Shown here: positions 1 through 7,593 of the stretch, in pieces
Layout of the letters: every line of letters begins with the position of its first letter
Numbering within the stretch: the first letter of the stretch is position 1
Origin: Pseudomonas cedrina subsp. cedrina
GTDB taxonomy: Bacteria > Pseudomonadota > Gammaproteobacteria > Pseudomonadales > Pseudomonadaceae
DNA length: 64,000 nt
Direction of reading: 5' to 3'
Assembly: GCF_001983175.1 (NCBI RefSeq)
Contig: NZ_MNPW01000002.1
Span: forward strand, 248,001 to 312,000
The notes under the pieces: generated by a model
The model's database searches: none
Told to the model about the DNA's origin: nothing
The model's input: the letters and a program-made list of their open reading frames with translations, nothing else
Translations under genes and position numbers: made by a program

Positions 1-538
1 CCAGGGTGCCGATCATCGGCAGGGCCAGTACGCCATCCCACAGCTTGACCACCGGGGTGGAGAGTTCCAGCAGTTCTTCCTGCTGGCGCTTGATCACCGA
101 CTCCCGGGATTTCTGGAAGGTACGGATGGTGTGCATGCCCAACGCATCAAGCAGCTCGGAGATTTCCCAGAGTTGTTCGCCCAGTTGCGCCGGTTGCTCG
201 GCGTATTCGCGCTGCAGCAAGGCGAACAGTGGTCCCTTGAGGGCGAAAATGAAGCTGGCGGTCTGTTGCGAGTCCTGTCCGGCGAGGGCACGGCTGTGGG
301 ACAGTTTCTCCAGGAATACTCGGGTTTCCGCCCAGTTTTCGTGGTGGGTATTTTGCGAGCCGCCTTGTTGCAAGGCGGCGCTCAGCAGCCCGAGGAATTC
401 ACGGGTCTGCTGTTTGACATCGTCGCCTTTGACGTTACGCGTCGCACCCGAAGCCTCAAGGCTGGTATTCCATTCCTCAAGGAGAGCGATACGATTTTCA
501 TGCAGTGCCTGGATTGTTTTCGTTTGCAGAGTTGCCAC
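1..538 (-). CDS. RsbR-like STAS-domain regulator, 3' end outside window
   Basis: Partial gene with 179 codons visible, running off the left edge. It starts at GTG (538-536), preceded by a very strong Shine-Dalgarno AAGGAGGT at 551-544. The visible part is an all-helical N-terminal domain of about 155 residues followed by the start of a STAS domain (STPVVKLWDGVLALPMIGTL), the usual layout of RsbR co-antagonists. In the family, RsbR proteins form stressosome cores with RsbS and RsbT. The first half has no catalytic motif. Genes for RsbS/RsbT partners would be expected to the left of this window. The family call is fairly firm; the signal sensed is unknown. Confidence 0.75.
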   Translation of the reverse strand, partial: MATLQTKTIQALHENRIALLEEWNTSLEASGATRNVKGDDVKQQTREFLGLLSAALQQGGSQNTHHENWAETRVFLEKLSHSRALAGQDSQQTASFIFALKGPLFALLQREYAEQPAQLGEQLWEISELLDALGMHTIRTFQKSRESVIKRQQEELLELSTPVVKLWDGVLALPMIGTL

Positions 539-610
539 GGGTGACCTCCTTGAGTGCCTTGAATAAGCTGCACGCAATTTATACTAAATTGAAGAAATTA
601 GAAGTATTTC

Positions 611-648
611 GCGGGCGTTTCCTGTCTAAGTTGACAGGAAACGCCCGC
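611..648. terminator. perfect 16-bp stem hairpin
   Basis: Arms 611-626 and 633-648 are perfectly complementary around a 6-base loop. It lies between the end of the parE-like gene and the start of the RsbR-like gene, both on the minus strand. There is no clean U-tract, so it could be a terminator for the toxin-antitoxin transcript, a transcript-stabilising hairpin or a protein-binding site. Confidence 0.5.
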
Positions 649-671
649 GCGTACGATTCGGCCGATGCGGA

Positions 672-989
672 TCAGTATTTACAGGGCTGAAACAGTGCCG
701 CGTAGCTTTGCCCGCCATAAAACACACCCAGGATCGACACCGTTTCGCGGGTAGTATCCACCGTGAATGCGATGATCGTGGTACATCGATAGTGAGTGAT
801 GCGCAGGTCAGTCAGCAGGTCGTCACGACGGGTGCCGCGCAAGGGAAACAGTGAAAAGCTTTCGCAGTGGCTGATGAGCTTGTCGACAAAGCGTGCAGCC
901 ACTGTCGCAGAAGCGGCCTCGCTGATGAATGCTTCAAGGGCGTCGAGGTGCGCCAAGGCTTGCGGCGCGAAAACCACCGAGTAGCTCAC
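672..989 (-). CDS. RelE/ParE-family toxin
   Basis: A 105-residue protein of the ParE/RelE fold: compact, beginning SYSVVFAPQALAHLDALEAF and with the typical C-terminal strand containing VSILGVFYGG. ParE members poison DNA gyrase; RelE members cleave mRNA on the ribosome. Length, partner type and sequence favour the ParE branch, but the target cannot be read from sequence. It starts at GTG 989-987, which overlaps the TGA stop (988-986) of the upstream antitoxin gene, a GTGA overlap implying translational coupling. Confidence 0.85.
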   Translation of the reverse strand: MSYSVVFAPQALAHLDALEAFISEAASATVAARFVDKLISHCESFSLFPLRGTRRDDLLTDLRITHYRCTTIIAFTVDTTRETVSILGVFYGGQSYAALFQPCKY

Positions 990-1267
990 GGTTTGCCGGG
1001 GTTTTTTCGCTGACGTTTGGCCGCCATATGCTCGCGAACCTGCTCAGCGGACAATGCTCGGTCAGGCTCCGCCCTCAGGGCCGCGGCCGCAGGGACCACC
1101 TCGTCCCGCAGCCAGTCTTCCATGGCTCGGTCGCGCGCCAGCAAGGCCCGCAGGCCATCGCGGATCACTTCACTTTCGGTGGCATATTCACCGGCCGCGA
1201 CTTTGGCTTTGACCAAGGCTGCCATTTCAATTGGCAATGTAATGCTCATTTGCTGGGTTGAGCGCAT
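986..1267 (-). CDS. ParD-like ribbon-helix-helix antitoxin
   Basis: A 93-residue antitoxin. The N-terminal strand QMSITLP and following helices (ALVKAKVAAGEYATESEVIR) form a CopG/ParD ribbon-helix-helix DNA-binding domain. The charged C-terminal tail should wrap the toxin. An upstream ATG at 1390 is open in frame but lacks family-like sequence; the start at 1267 (MRSTQQMSITLP) matches the family, and 1249 is an alternative. The gene precedes and overlaps the toxin gene, the standard order. The protein probably represses its own operon through the palindrome at 1289-1305. Confidence 0.85.
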   Translation of the reverse strand: MRSTQQMSITLPIEMAALVKAKVAAGEYATESEVIRDGLRALLARDRAMEDWLRDEVVPAAAALRAEPDRALSAEQVREHMAAKRQRKNPGKP

Positions 1268-1288
1268 TCGGAAGTCCGCCGGGGTTGG

Positions 1289-1305
1289 GTAGGATTCAAT
1301 CCTAC
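1289..1305. promoter_or_regulatory. 17-bp palindrome, candidate ParD operator
   Basis: GTAGGATT-C-AATCCTAC is a perfect inverted repeat with a one-base centre, 21 bases upstream of the antitoxin ATG. Ribbon-helix-helix antitoxins characteristically bind short palindromes at this position to autorepress the operon. The palindrome is seen directly; the operator role is inferred. Confidence 0.6.
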
Positions 1306-1597
1306 TGGACCATTGGCGCGATGCAAGAAGCAATAGATCAATGCCGACATGCGGCGACTCGTCGTCTATCCAGAGGTGATTGGTTTCCATGAGTGACTAC
1401 GTCCTGTTATGTGGGCCAGGCCGAAAGTATTGACCCATTTCGACGATTGCGTAGCCGCGCACCGGCAATAACCCGCTGATATGTATGACTTCATATTTGT
1501 AGCAAGGTTATTAGCGCCACCGCTCCTTGCACACATGGCGCCCCATCCGCTCCCATACGATAATGCCCGCCACCTCGACCACCCTGGTTTCCCTGCC
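1306..1597. other. intergenic region between parD operator and LysR gene
   Basis: About 290 bases holding the divergent control regions of the toxin-antitoxin operon and the LysR gene. Reading frames extend upstream on both strands (minus to 1390, plus from 1481) but their extra residues do not resemble the families. No RNA gene or repeat was recognised. Confidence 0.5.
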
Positions 1598-2500
1598 GTG
1601 ATCATCAACTTCGACCTCAACGACCTCCAAGCCTTCCGCGCCGTGGTAGACAAGGGCAGTTTTCGCGGCGCCGCCGAGGCCATCCGGATCTCGCAACCGG
1701 CCCTCAGCCGGCGCATCGAAAAGCTCGAGACCGCCCTGGATGTGAAACTCTTCGAACGCACCACCCGGCGCGTCAGCCTGACCATGGTCGGCCGCGCTTT
1801 CCTGCCGAAAGTCGAACGCATGCTGGACGACCTCGATGTCGCGCTGATGGGCATCAGCAACGTCGCGTCCACGCGCATGGGCAATGTCACCATCGCCTGC
1901 GTGCCGTCGACCGCGTATTACTTCATGCCCCACGTGATCTCCGAATTCCATAAGCTGTATCCAAAGATTCGCCTGCGGGTGCTGGACGCCAGCGCTGGCG
2001 AGGTGTGCCATGCGGTGGCAAGTGGCGAGGCGGATTTCGGCGTGAGCTTCAGCGGCAGCCTGGCCGATGAAGTCGAGTTCGAACTGTTGCTGCAGGAACG
2101 TTATGTACTGGCCTGTCGCCGCGACCACCCGCTTGCCCAGCGTGACAGCGTGACCTGGGCCGAAGCCTATGAGCATGACTACATCACCGTGGACAAGACC
2201 TCCGGCAACCGCTTCCTGCTGGACCAGGCGTTGCGCGGTGTGCGCGTGAAAAAGCCGAGTATCTGCGAGACGCACCACGTGACCACGATGATCGGGCTGG
2301 TGGAAGCGGGGCTGGGGGTTGCCATGGTGCCATCGATTGCGATGCCGGCGGGTGAGCACCCGATTCTGGTGAGTGTGCCTTTGGTGGAGCCCCACGTGAT
2401 GCGTAACGTGGGCTTGATAAAACGCCGCGGGCGGACCTTGCCGCCAGCGGCGCTGGAGTTGGAGCGGTTGGTGCGCGAGATGCCGTTTCGGTCAGCGTGA
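1598..2500 (+). CDS. LysR-family transcriptional regulator
   Basis: A 300-residue LysR-type regulator. The winged helix-turn-helix lies at about residues 5-64 (LNDLQAFRAVVDKGSFRGAA, then SQPALSRRIEKLE). A two-lobed effector-binding domain follows, with family sequence GLVEAGLGVAMVPSIAMP near the C-terminus. The frame is open from 1481, but the extra 39 residues are not family-like. GTG at 1598 (VIINFDLNDLQAF) gives a normal length; no clear ribosome site supports either start. Its 3' end overlaps the convergent binding-protein gene by 9 bases. It may regulate that transport pair, but this is a guess from position only. Confidence 0.88.
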   Translation: MIINFDLNDLQAFRAVVDKGSFRGAAEAIRISQPALSRRIEKLETALDVKLFERTTRRVSLTMVGRAFLPKVERMLDDLDVALMGISNVASTRMGNVTIACVPSTAYYFMPHVISEFHKLYPKIRLRVLDASAGEVCHAVASGEADFGVSFSGSLADEVEFELLLQERYVLACRRDHPLAQRDSVTWAEAYEHDYITVDKTSGNRFLLDQALRGVRVKKPSICETHHVTTMIGLVEAGLGVAMVPSIAMPAGEHPILVSVPLVEPHVMRNVGLIKRRGRTLPPAALELERLVREMPFRSA

Positions 2501-3250
2501 CACCGAGTCCAGGCCGGTGGATTGCACCACCGGTTGCGCCTCGGGTGACGCCAGAAATTGCAGCAGCGCCCTGGCCTGGGCCGGGTGTTCGGCGTTCACC
2601 GGAATGCCGGCCGCAAAACGCGTCACCGATTGCACATCTTCCGGGATCTTGCCGACGTAGGTCACGCCCGGCACCGGCAACAACTCCGCGACCTGCTGCA
2701 GGCCCACTTCGTAGTCACCCTTGGCAACCTGCTCGGCCACCGGGAGGCGTTCGATCATGGTGCCTTTGGCCGGCATGCCGAGCTTCTTGAATAACTCTTT
2801 CTCGACATACACACCGCTGGCGCTGTCCGAATACGCGATGGACTTGGCGTTGCTCAGCACGGCTTTAAGTTCCGCGTCAGTGCCGATGGCAGGTTTTGCC
2901 GCGCCTTCCTTCACCACCAGGCCGATGCGCGAGTCCGCCAGTTCCATGCGGGAGGCGGGGTCGACCTTGCCTTGTTTGATCAAATCATCCAGTGCGTAGC
3001 CAACCATGATCACCACGTCGGCGTGTTCGCCACGGGCCAGGCGGTTGGGGATCGCTTCCGGCGCCTTGCCCATTGACGGGCCGAGGAGGGTGTCGAGGGT
3101 GTCGCCGCTTTTGCGGGCGTATTGCGGGCCGAGCAATTTATACGCGGCGGTGAAGCCACCGGAAGTCATCACGGTGAGCTGTTCGGCCTGGGCCGTCAGC
3201 GCGATGGCGCCAAGGGCCAGCGCGACGAGGGTATTGAACAGCGGCTTCAT
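2492..3250 (-). CDS. periplasmic ModA-like substrate-binding protein
   Basis: A 252-residue exported protein. The signal peptide [22 protein letters not shown] precedes [20 protein letters not shown]. The fold resembles the molybdate-binding ModA/type 2 periplasmic binding family ([16 protein letters not shown] segment, C-terminal [15 protein letters not shown]). No ABC permease or ATPase is adjacent. Instead the ATG (3250-3248) overlaps the TGA of the upstream symporter gene, so the two are translationally coupled. The ligand is unknown and may be an organic anion rather than molybdate. An ATG-less extension to 3325 is open but lies inside the symporter gene. Confidence 0.8.
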   Translation of the reverse strand: MKPLFNTLVALALGAIALTAQAEQLTVMTSGGFTAAYKLLGPQYARKSGDTLDTLLGPSMGKAPEAIPNRLARGEHADVVIMVGYALDDLIKQGKVDPASRMELADSRIGLVVKEGAAKPAIGTDAELKAVLSNAKSIAYSDSASGVYVEKELFKKLGMPAKGTMIERLPVAEQVAKGDYEVGLQQVAELLPVPGVTYVGKIPEDVQSVTRFAAGIPVNAEHPAQARALLQFLASPEAQPVVQSTGLDSVSR

Positions 3251-4554
3251 TGCACCGCCCCCTGCATTACCTGCCCACGGGCATTGGCGCGACGGTACAG
3301 CGCCAGGGTCGAGCACAGCGCGCACAGCGCGGCGAACATCATCCAGTAGGCCGGCGAGGCCTTGTCTTCAGTGATGTGGATGAACCAGGTAGAGATCGCC
3401 GGCGTGAAGCCGCCGAATATCGCCGTCGCCAGGCTATAAGCCAGGGAGAAGCCTGCCACGCGGACTTCCACCGGCATGATTTCGGTGAGGGCCGGGATCA
3501 TCGCACCGTTGTACATGCCATAGAGGAACGAGAACCAGAGCAGGGTTTCCAGCATATGGCTGAAGCTCGGCGCATTCACTACGTAGGACAATGCCGGGTA
3601 TGCGGTGAGAACAGTCAGCACGGTCATGGCGACCAATACCGGCTTACGGCCGAAACGGTCGCTCAAGGTGCCGCCGATCGGCAACCAGACAAAGTTCGAC
3701 ACGGCCACCAGCAAGGTCACCAGCAGCGCATCGGAGGTGCTCAGATGCAGCACGGTTTTGCCGAAGGTCGGCGCGTATACGGTGATCAGGTAGAACGCCG
3801 TCGTGGTCATCGCCACCATCAGCATGCCGCCGATCACCATGGTCCAGTTTTTCACCAGAGTGGCCATCACCTCGCGCATGGTCGGGCGATGCTTGCGGTT
3901 GGCGAACTCTTCGGTTTCCTGCAGGTTGCGACGCAGGATAAAGATGAACGGGATGATCACGCAGCCGAGGGCGAACGGAATGCGCCAGCCCCAATCGGCT
4001 ACCACGGCCGGGTCCATCCATACGTTCAGGCCATACCCCAGCGCGGCGGCGACCACGATGGAGATCTGCTGGCTGCCCGATTGCCAGCTGGTGTAGAACC
4101 CTTTGCGGCCCGGCGTGGCCATTTCCGACAGGTACACCGACACGCCGCCCAGCTCCGCGCCGGCCGAAAAGCCCTGCAACAGGCGGCCCAGCAGCACCAG
4201 CAACGGCGCCCACAAACCAATGGTGTGATAACCGGGCACCAGCACGATCAGCAGCGTGCCGCTGGCCATGATCGCCAAGGTCACGATCAGCCCTTTGCGG
4301 CGGCCAACGTCATCGATGTAGGCCCCCAGGATGATCGCGCCCAACGGGCGCATCAGGAAGCCCGCGCCGAATACGGCGAAAGTCATCATTAATGATGCAA
4401 ACTCATTAGCGGCGGGAAAGAACGCGGCAGCAATGTAGGTGGCGTAGAAGCCGAACAGAAAGAAATCGAACTGTTCGAGGAAGTTGCCCGAAGTAACGCG
4501 AAATACCGCGCCAACTTTCGAACTGGCAGCCTGGGGCCGGGTGGGGCTAGTCAT
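3247..4554 (-). CDS. MFS metabolite:H+ symporter, citrate/tricarballylate type
   Basis: A 435-residue, 12-helix major facilitator of the metabolite:H+ symporter branch. The N-terminus ([20 protein letters not shown]) and the loop motif DDVGRRKG, plus [15 protein letters not shown] and SDRFGRKP, are typical of CitA/TcuC proteins for citrate, aconitate or tricarballylate uptake. Length matches TcuC (about 434). The downstream ModA-like gene overlaps its stop codon. The substrate class is inferred from the branch; the exact substrate is not decidable here. Confidence 0.85.
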   Translation of the reverse strand: MTSPTRPQAASSKVGAVFRVTSGNFLEQFDFFLFGFYATYIAAAFFPAANEFASLMMTFAVFGAGFLMRPLGAIILGAYIDDVGRRKGLIVTLAIMASGTLLIVLVPGYHTIGLWAPLLVLLGRLLQGFSAGAELGGVSVYLSEMATPGRKGFYTSWQSGSQQISIVVAAALGYGLNVWMDPAVVADWGWRIPFALGCVIIPFIFILRRNLQETEEFANRKHRPTMREVMATLVKNWTMVIGGMLMVAMTTTAFYLITVYAPTFGKTVLHLSTSDALLVTLLVAVSNFVWLPIGGTLSDRFGRKPVLVAMTVLTVLTAYPALSYVVNAPSFSHMLETLLWFSFLYGMYNGAMIPALTEIMPVEVRVAGFSLAYSLATAIFGGFTPAISTWFIHITEDKASPAYWMMFAALCALCSTLALYRRANARGQVMQGAVQ

Positions 4555-4750
4555 CGTCTTGTGTCTCCAGCGTTCTTTTTGAAGTGCTTGTTTCGCTTAA
4601 GACCTGGGATAGTGGCTGACACATTTAGAAATGATAAGTGACAAATTTGGATTGATTGATGTGTGTTAGCTATCAATTGGCAGTGCATCAGGAATGCATG
4701 CGTTGTCCTATGCTGACGGAGTGACCAATTCTTACGGATGGGAGGCGGCA

Positions 4751-4894
4751 ATGGCTGACGAACAAAAACGGCAGGATAAACCGGAGCGTGGGCAAACCCC
4801 GCGACGAGAGGAAGAGAAACCGCAGACTTGGAAGCATCCCGATGATGGGACGGAGCTCTCCGAGCGCGATCAGGAACGTCCGCTGAAGCCCTGA
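4751..4894 (+). CDS. small hydrophilic protein, unknown function
   Basis: A 47-residue highly charged protein (MADEQKRQDKPERG...), rich in Lys, Arg, Glu, Asp and Pro, with no hydrophobic segment and probably disordered. ATG at 4751 follows a good ribosome site (GGGAGGC). The frame is open from 4694 but that upstream start lacks one. It stands alone between the divergent symporter gene and a convergent orphan. Similar small charged proteins exist in Pseudomonas genomes; no function can be given. Confidence 0.6.
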   Translation: MADEQKRQDKPERGQTPRREEEKPQTWKHPDDGTELSERDQERPLKP

Positions 4895-5053
4895 AGACTG
4901 AAATGCAAATGGCCCAGGGCAGGGATGAGGTGGCTGTGGTGGTTAAGTGCTCCCACTGCAGCGACCTCTTTCCCTTTAGTCCCGCGCTTATAACCTGAAA
5001 GTGACTCTACACCTGACACAGGGCCTATCACTTTTGCCATTTATAGAAACTGA

Positions 5054-5488
5054 TTACGGTTGTTTGCATGGCGCAGCATTGCTCGCGGACGCGCCCTCAA
5101 ATTTTCCGTCGCCATAAATTCGCATGCGCTGCTCCGGGAACTGTCGATTCATTACAACAAACTCGAAAGACATGTGGATTTCGAATTCGGAAACCGAGTG
5201 CACGGTCACTGTGTCGTTATCGTCGGTCCCGGATGTAGTCCAGCTATTTCGATTTTCACCGGGATTGAACCAGCCATCAACCTGGGTGGCCCTGTTCATT
5301 TTGTGCACGCCTGGCTGAACGTCATCCGGGAGAGAAAAAAATACACTTTTGTGTGCTATTCCCCCTTCCGGCCCACCCACTTGAAAGCTACCGAAACCTT
5401 GATAAAGCACCACGGATGACGCCTTCCAGCTTTCTTCTCCAAGAGTTGCCTCTAAATGTCCGGTTGTCGCGTTGGTTGAGCTGCCCAT
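5054..5488 (-). CDS. orphan protein of unknown function, atypical base composition
   Basis: A 144-residue protein not recognised. The start ATG 5488-5486 has a GAGGA ribosome site. The sequence opens MGSSTNATTGHLEATLGEES and is rich in Ser, Thr, Asn and aromatic residues, suggesting a beta-rich domain (alternating patterns such as WKASSVVLYQGFGSFQVG). There is no signal peptide and no membrane helix. Codons are visibly more AT-rich than in neighbouring genes and no operon partner is present, which suggests recent acquisition. It could be a small secreted or surface protein, but nothing in the sequence proves that. Confidence 0.6.
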   Translation of the reverse strand: MGSSTNATTGHLEATLGEESWKASSVVLYQGFGSFQVGGPEGGIAHKSVFFSLPDDVQPGVHKMNRATQVDGWFNPGENRNSWTTSGTDDNDTVTVHSVSEFEIHMSFEFVVMNRQFPEQRMRIYGDGKFEGASASNAAPCKQP

Positions 5489-5644
5489 TTTCTTGTCCTC
5501 ATGCCCGATCCGAATTGAATTTGTTGGGGGGGTGCGGTTTATAAGTTAGCTGATGCACAGGGTAAAACTACTGTCGAATCTGCCAGTAAATCGATTCAGC
5601 GGTCAAAGCTGGTCGCTGTCCAGCGCGCTGCGCTCCAGCCATTT

Positions 5645-5995
5645 TTGGATCATCAGAGAGTAATCAGGGGGGGCCGAATCTCACACCTCACCTACCGGTT
5701 CAACCGTGAACGGCGGGTGCGCGCCACCGGTTATTTCCTGCTCGGCGTGTGCTTCGCCAATATCATTGGCGGCCCGGTGGGCGCCGCGTTGATGCGCATG
5801 GACGGCCTGCTGACCATGGCGTTGGGCCTGGGCATTGCGTCGGTGTCGGGGCCGTTCTTCAGTCTGCTGGGTTTCTGCCTGTCGGCGGTGATGTTGCTGG
5901 TGGTGGCCGCGCTGGCGGCGTTGCGCCTGCGTCAGGGGCAGGAGGCGTCTCAGACCAGCAGCGACGTGGGGAACCCCCAGGCCAGCACCAGGTAA
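5645..5995 (+). pseudogene. remnant of an MFS transporter (anion:cation symporter branch)
   Basis: An open frame of 116 codons from a TTG, with no ribosome site. Residues about 15-50 (LTYRFNRERRVRATGYFLLG, then GGPVGAALMRMDG) match the helix 4-5 region of ACS-type MFS transporters. The text then jumps to a hydrophobic stretch (ALGLGIASVSGPFFSLLGF) that looks like late helices. The first quarter and most of the middle of a normal 430-residue transporter are missing, so this is read as a deletion-decayed gene. The 3' end overlaps a small ORF on the other strand. Confidence 0.5.
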
Positions 5996-6126
5996 GCCAC
6001 GACCGCCGCCAGGCATAAACCGACAAAGACGCGCAGCAGTGTCCTGGCGGTGGGGTGAGTGATGAACTTGATGGCCCAGAGCAAAACCCCGCCGAGCAGG
6101 ACGCTTAAGGCAAGAATGACCAGCAC
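5950..6126 (-). CDS. putative 58-residue two-helix membrane protein
   Basis: A small gene starting at GTG 6126-6124 with AGGGA 8 bases upstream, ending TGA at 5952-5950. Translation gives two clear transmembrane helices (VLVILALSVLLGGVLLWAI and VFVGLCLAAVVAYLVLAW) joined by a basic loop FITHPTARTLLR, ending GFPTSLLV. The two-helix pattern with a positively charged turn supports a real protein. Its 3' end overlaps the decayed MFS frame by 46 bases. Function unknown. Confidence 0.5.
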   Translation of the reverse strand: MLVILALSVLLGGVLLWAIKFITHPTARTLLRVFVGLCLAAVVAYLVLAWGFPTSLLV

Positions 6127-6159
6127 GGTGATGTTCCCTGTGACTTTCGAGAGCTGATT

Positions 6160-6165
6160 TATAAT
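6160..6165 (+). promoter_or_regulatory. TATAAT -10 element upstream of LysR gene
   Basis: An exact TATAAT lies 90 bases before the LysR ATG at 6255. No good -35 hexamer sits at 17 bases, so the promoter may be activator-dependent. The sequence also reads TATAAA on the minus strand, facing the small two-helix gene. Confidence 0.35.
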
Positions 6166-6254
6166 CGCAAAGCCTGGCGATGAACAGTGTGCACATAGAC
6201 GCAGGCCCCCGCGCTTTCTAAACTGCGGCTTGTCTTGGAGAAGGGCAGGCGCCG

Positions 6255-7178
6255 ATGAATCGCAATGAATTACGCAAGGCCGACATCAACCTGATGGTGG
6301 TGTTCGAAGCGCTGATGCTCGAGCGCAACGTAACGCGGGTAGCGGAGAAACTGTTTCTCGGCCAACCGACCATCAGCTCGGCCCTCAACCGCTTGCGCAC
6401 CTTGTTCAACGACCCGCTGTTCATTCGCGTCGGCCACCGCATGGAGCCCACCGCGCGCGCCGAGGAAATCATCCAGCACCTGTCGCCGGCCCTGGATTCG
6501 CTGTCGTCGGCCCTGAGCCTGACCCACGATTTCGACCCGTCCGTCAGCACCATGACCTTTCGCATCGGCCTCTCCGATGATGTCGAGTTCGGCCTGCTGC
6601 CGCCCTTGCTGCGCGCCCTGCGCCAGGAAGCGCCGCAAGTGGTGTTCGTGGTGCAGCATGTGGACTACTGGCGCATTCCCGACCTGTTGGCATCCGGTGA
6701 CATTACCGTTGGCATCACCCAGACCCGTGGCCTGCCGGCGAATGCCAAACGCAAGCTGCTGCGCCATATCCGCCCGCGATTGCTGCGTGCCGATGCGTCG
6801 GACACGCCACTGACCCTCGACGAATATTGCTCACGGCCCCACGTACTGGTTTCCCACACCGCCAACGTGTCGGGGTTTGCCGATGAATGGCTGGCGGAAA
6901 TCGGCCGCAAGCGCCACGTGGTGCTGTCGGTCCCGCAATACAGCGCACTGCCGGCCTTGCTGGCCGGCACCGACCTGATCGCCAGCCTGCCGGATTACAC
7001 CGCCGAGGCCATGGCGGTGTCGGGCCAGCTGTTCTGTGAGCCGTTTCCGTTCGAGACACCGACCCTGGATTTGTCCATGGTCTGGCTCAGCCATGTGGAC
7101 ACCGATCCGGCTGAGCGTTGGGTGCGTTCGCGGCTGGAAGCCTTCATGAGTGATCGAGGGTTGGCGACCAAAGTCTGA
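6255..7178 (+). CDS. LysR-family regulator, NodD-like branch
   Basis: A 307-residue regulator. The helix-turn-helix spans about residues 8-66 (LMVVFEALMLERNVTRVAEK, then GQPTISSALNRLRTLFNDPL). The phrase LFNDPLFIRVGHRMEPT is typical of the NodD/PcpR-like LysR group. The effector domain follows (FRIGLSDDVEFGLLPPLLRA). The gene is followed after 49 bases by a CHM-isomerase gene on the same strand and may control aromatic-acid catabolism, by context only. The start ATG follows GGAGAAGGGCAGGCGCCG, a reasonable ribosome site. Confidence 0.9.
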   Translation: MNRNELRKADINLMVVFEALMLERNVTRVAEKLFLGQPTISSALNRLRTLFNDPLFIRVGHRMEPTARAEEIIQHLSPALDSLSSALSLTHDFDPSVSTMTFRIGLSDDVEFGLLPPLLRALRQEAPQVVFVVQHVDYWRIPDLLASGDITVGITQTRGLPANAKRKLLRHIRPRLLRADASDTPLTLDEYCSRPHVLVSHTANVSGFADEWLAEIGRKRHVVLSVPQYSALPALLAGTDLIASLPDYTAEAMAVSGQLFCEPFPFETPTLDLSMVWLSHVDTDPAERWVRSRLEAFMSDRGLATKV

Positions 7179-7227
7179 TTCACGTGGTATATCTAGAAAT
7201 CTTCCTACAAAAGACTCGGAGCGATCC

Positions 7228-7590
7228 ATGCCACACCTGCACCTGGAATACACCGCCAACCTCACAGAGCTGGCCGTTGAGAAGACCCTGTTGCGGCTCA
7301 ATAACGTGCTGATGGCGTCTGGGCAGTTCGGTTCCGAGTTCGACATCAAAAGCCGTGCGATCAAGGTCGAGAGTTTCCAGGTAGGCACTTCCCTCAACCC
7401 GCGCGGGTTTATCGCGGTCAAGTTGTCGCTGCTCAGTGGGCGCTCACCGCAGGTCAAGCAGCAGCTATCGCAAAGCCTGCTGGCGGCGTTGCAGGACATG
7501 GGCGACTGGCCGGCGGATATCCAGGTTCAACTCAGCGTGCAGTTGGTAGACATGGATCGCGAGTCCTACAGCAAAGTCGCCATCGGCTGA
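7228..7590 (+). CDS. 5-carboxymethyl-2-hydroxymuconate isomerase
   Basis: A 120-residue cytosolic enzyme of the CHM isomerase family (tautomerase superfamily). It begins MPHLHLEYTANL; after Met removal, Pro1 is the catalytic base in the family. The C-terminal VQLSVQLVDMDRESYSKVAI is also characteristic. The reaction isomerises 5-carboxymethyl-2-hydroxymuconate in homoprotocatechuate degradation. The other hpa genes are not here, so it is a stand-alone copy beside a LysR gene and may act on a related compound. ATG 7228 was chosen over the in-frame 7150 start, which lies in the LysR gene. Confidence 0.88.
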   Translation: MPHLHLEYTANLTELAVEKTLLRLNNVLMASGQFGSEFDIKSRAIKVESFQVGTSLNPRGFIAVKLSLLSGRSPQVKQQLSQSLLAALQDMGDWPADIQVQLSVQLVDMDRESYSKVAIG

Positions 7591-7593
7591 GGG

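Noticed and set aside
1366..1893. 175-codon minus-strand frame across the LysR start
   Set aside because: Overlaps the LysR coding region, low-complexity shadow composition, no family pattern.
3250..4392. 380-codon plus frame rich in His, Gln and Arg
   Set aside because: Antisense shadow of the MFS symporter gene; composition is typical of a reverse-complement frame.
4903..4998. 31-codon ORF with a Cys-x2-Cys (KCSHCSDLF)
   Set aside because: No ribosome site, very short, no further metal ligands.
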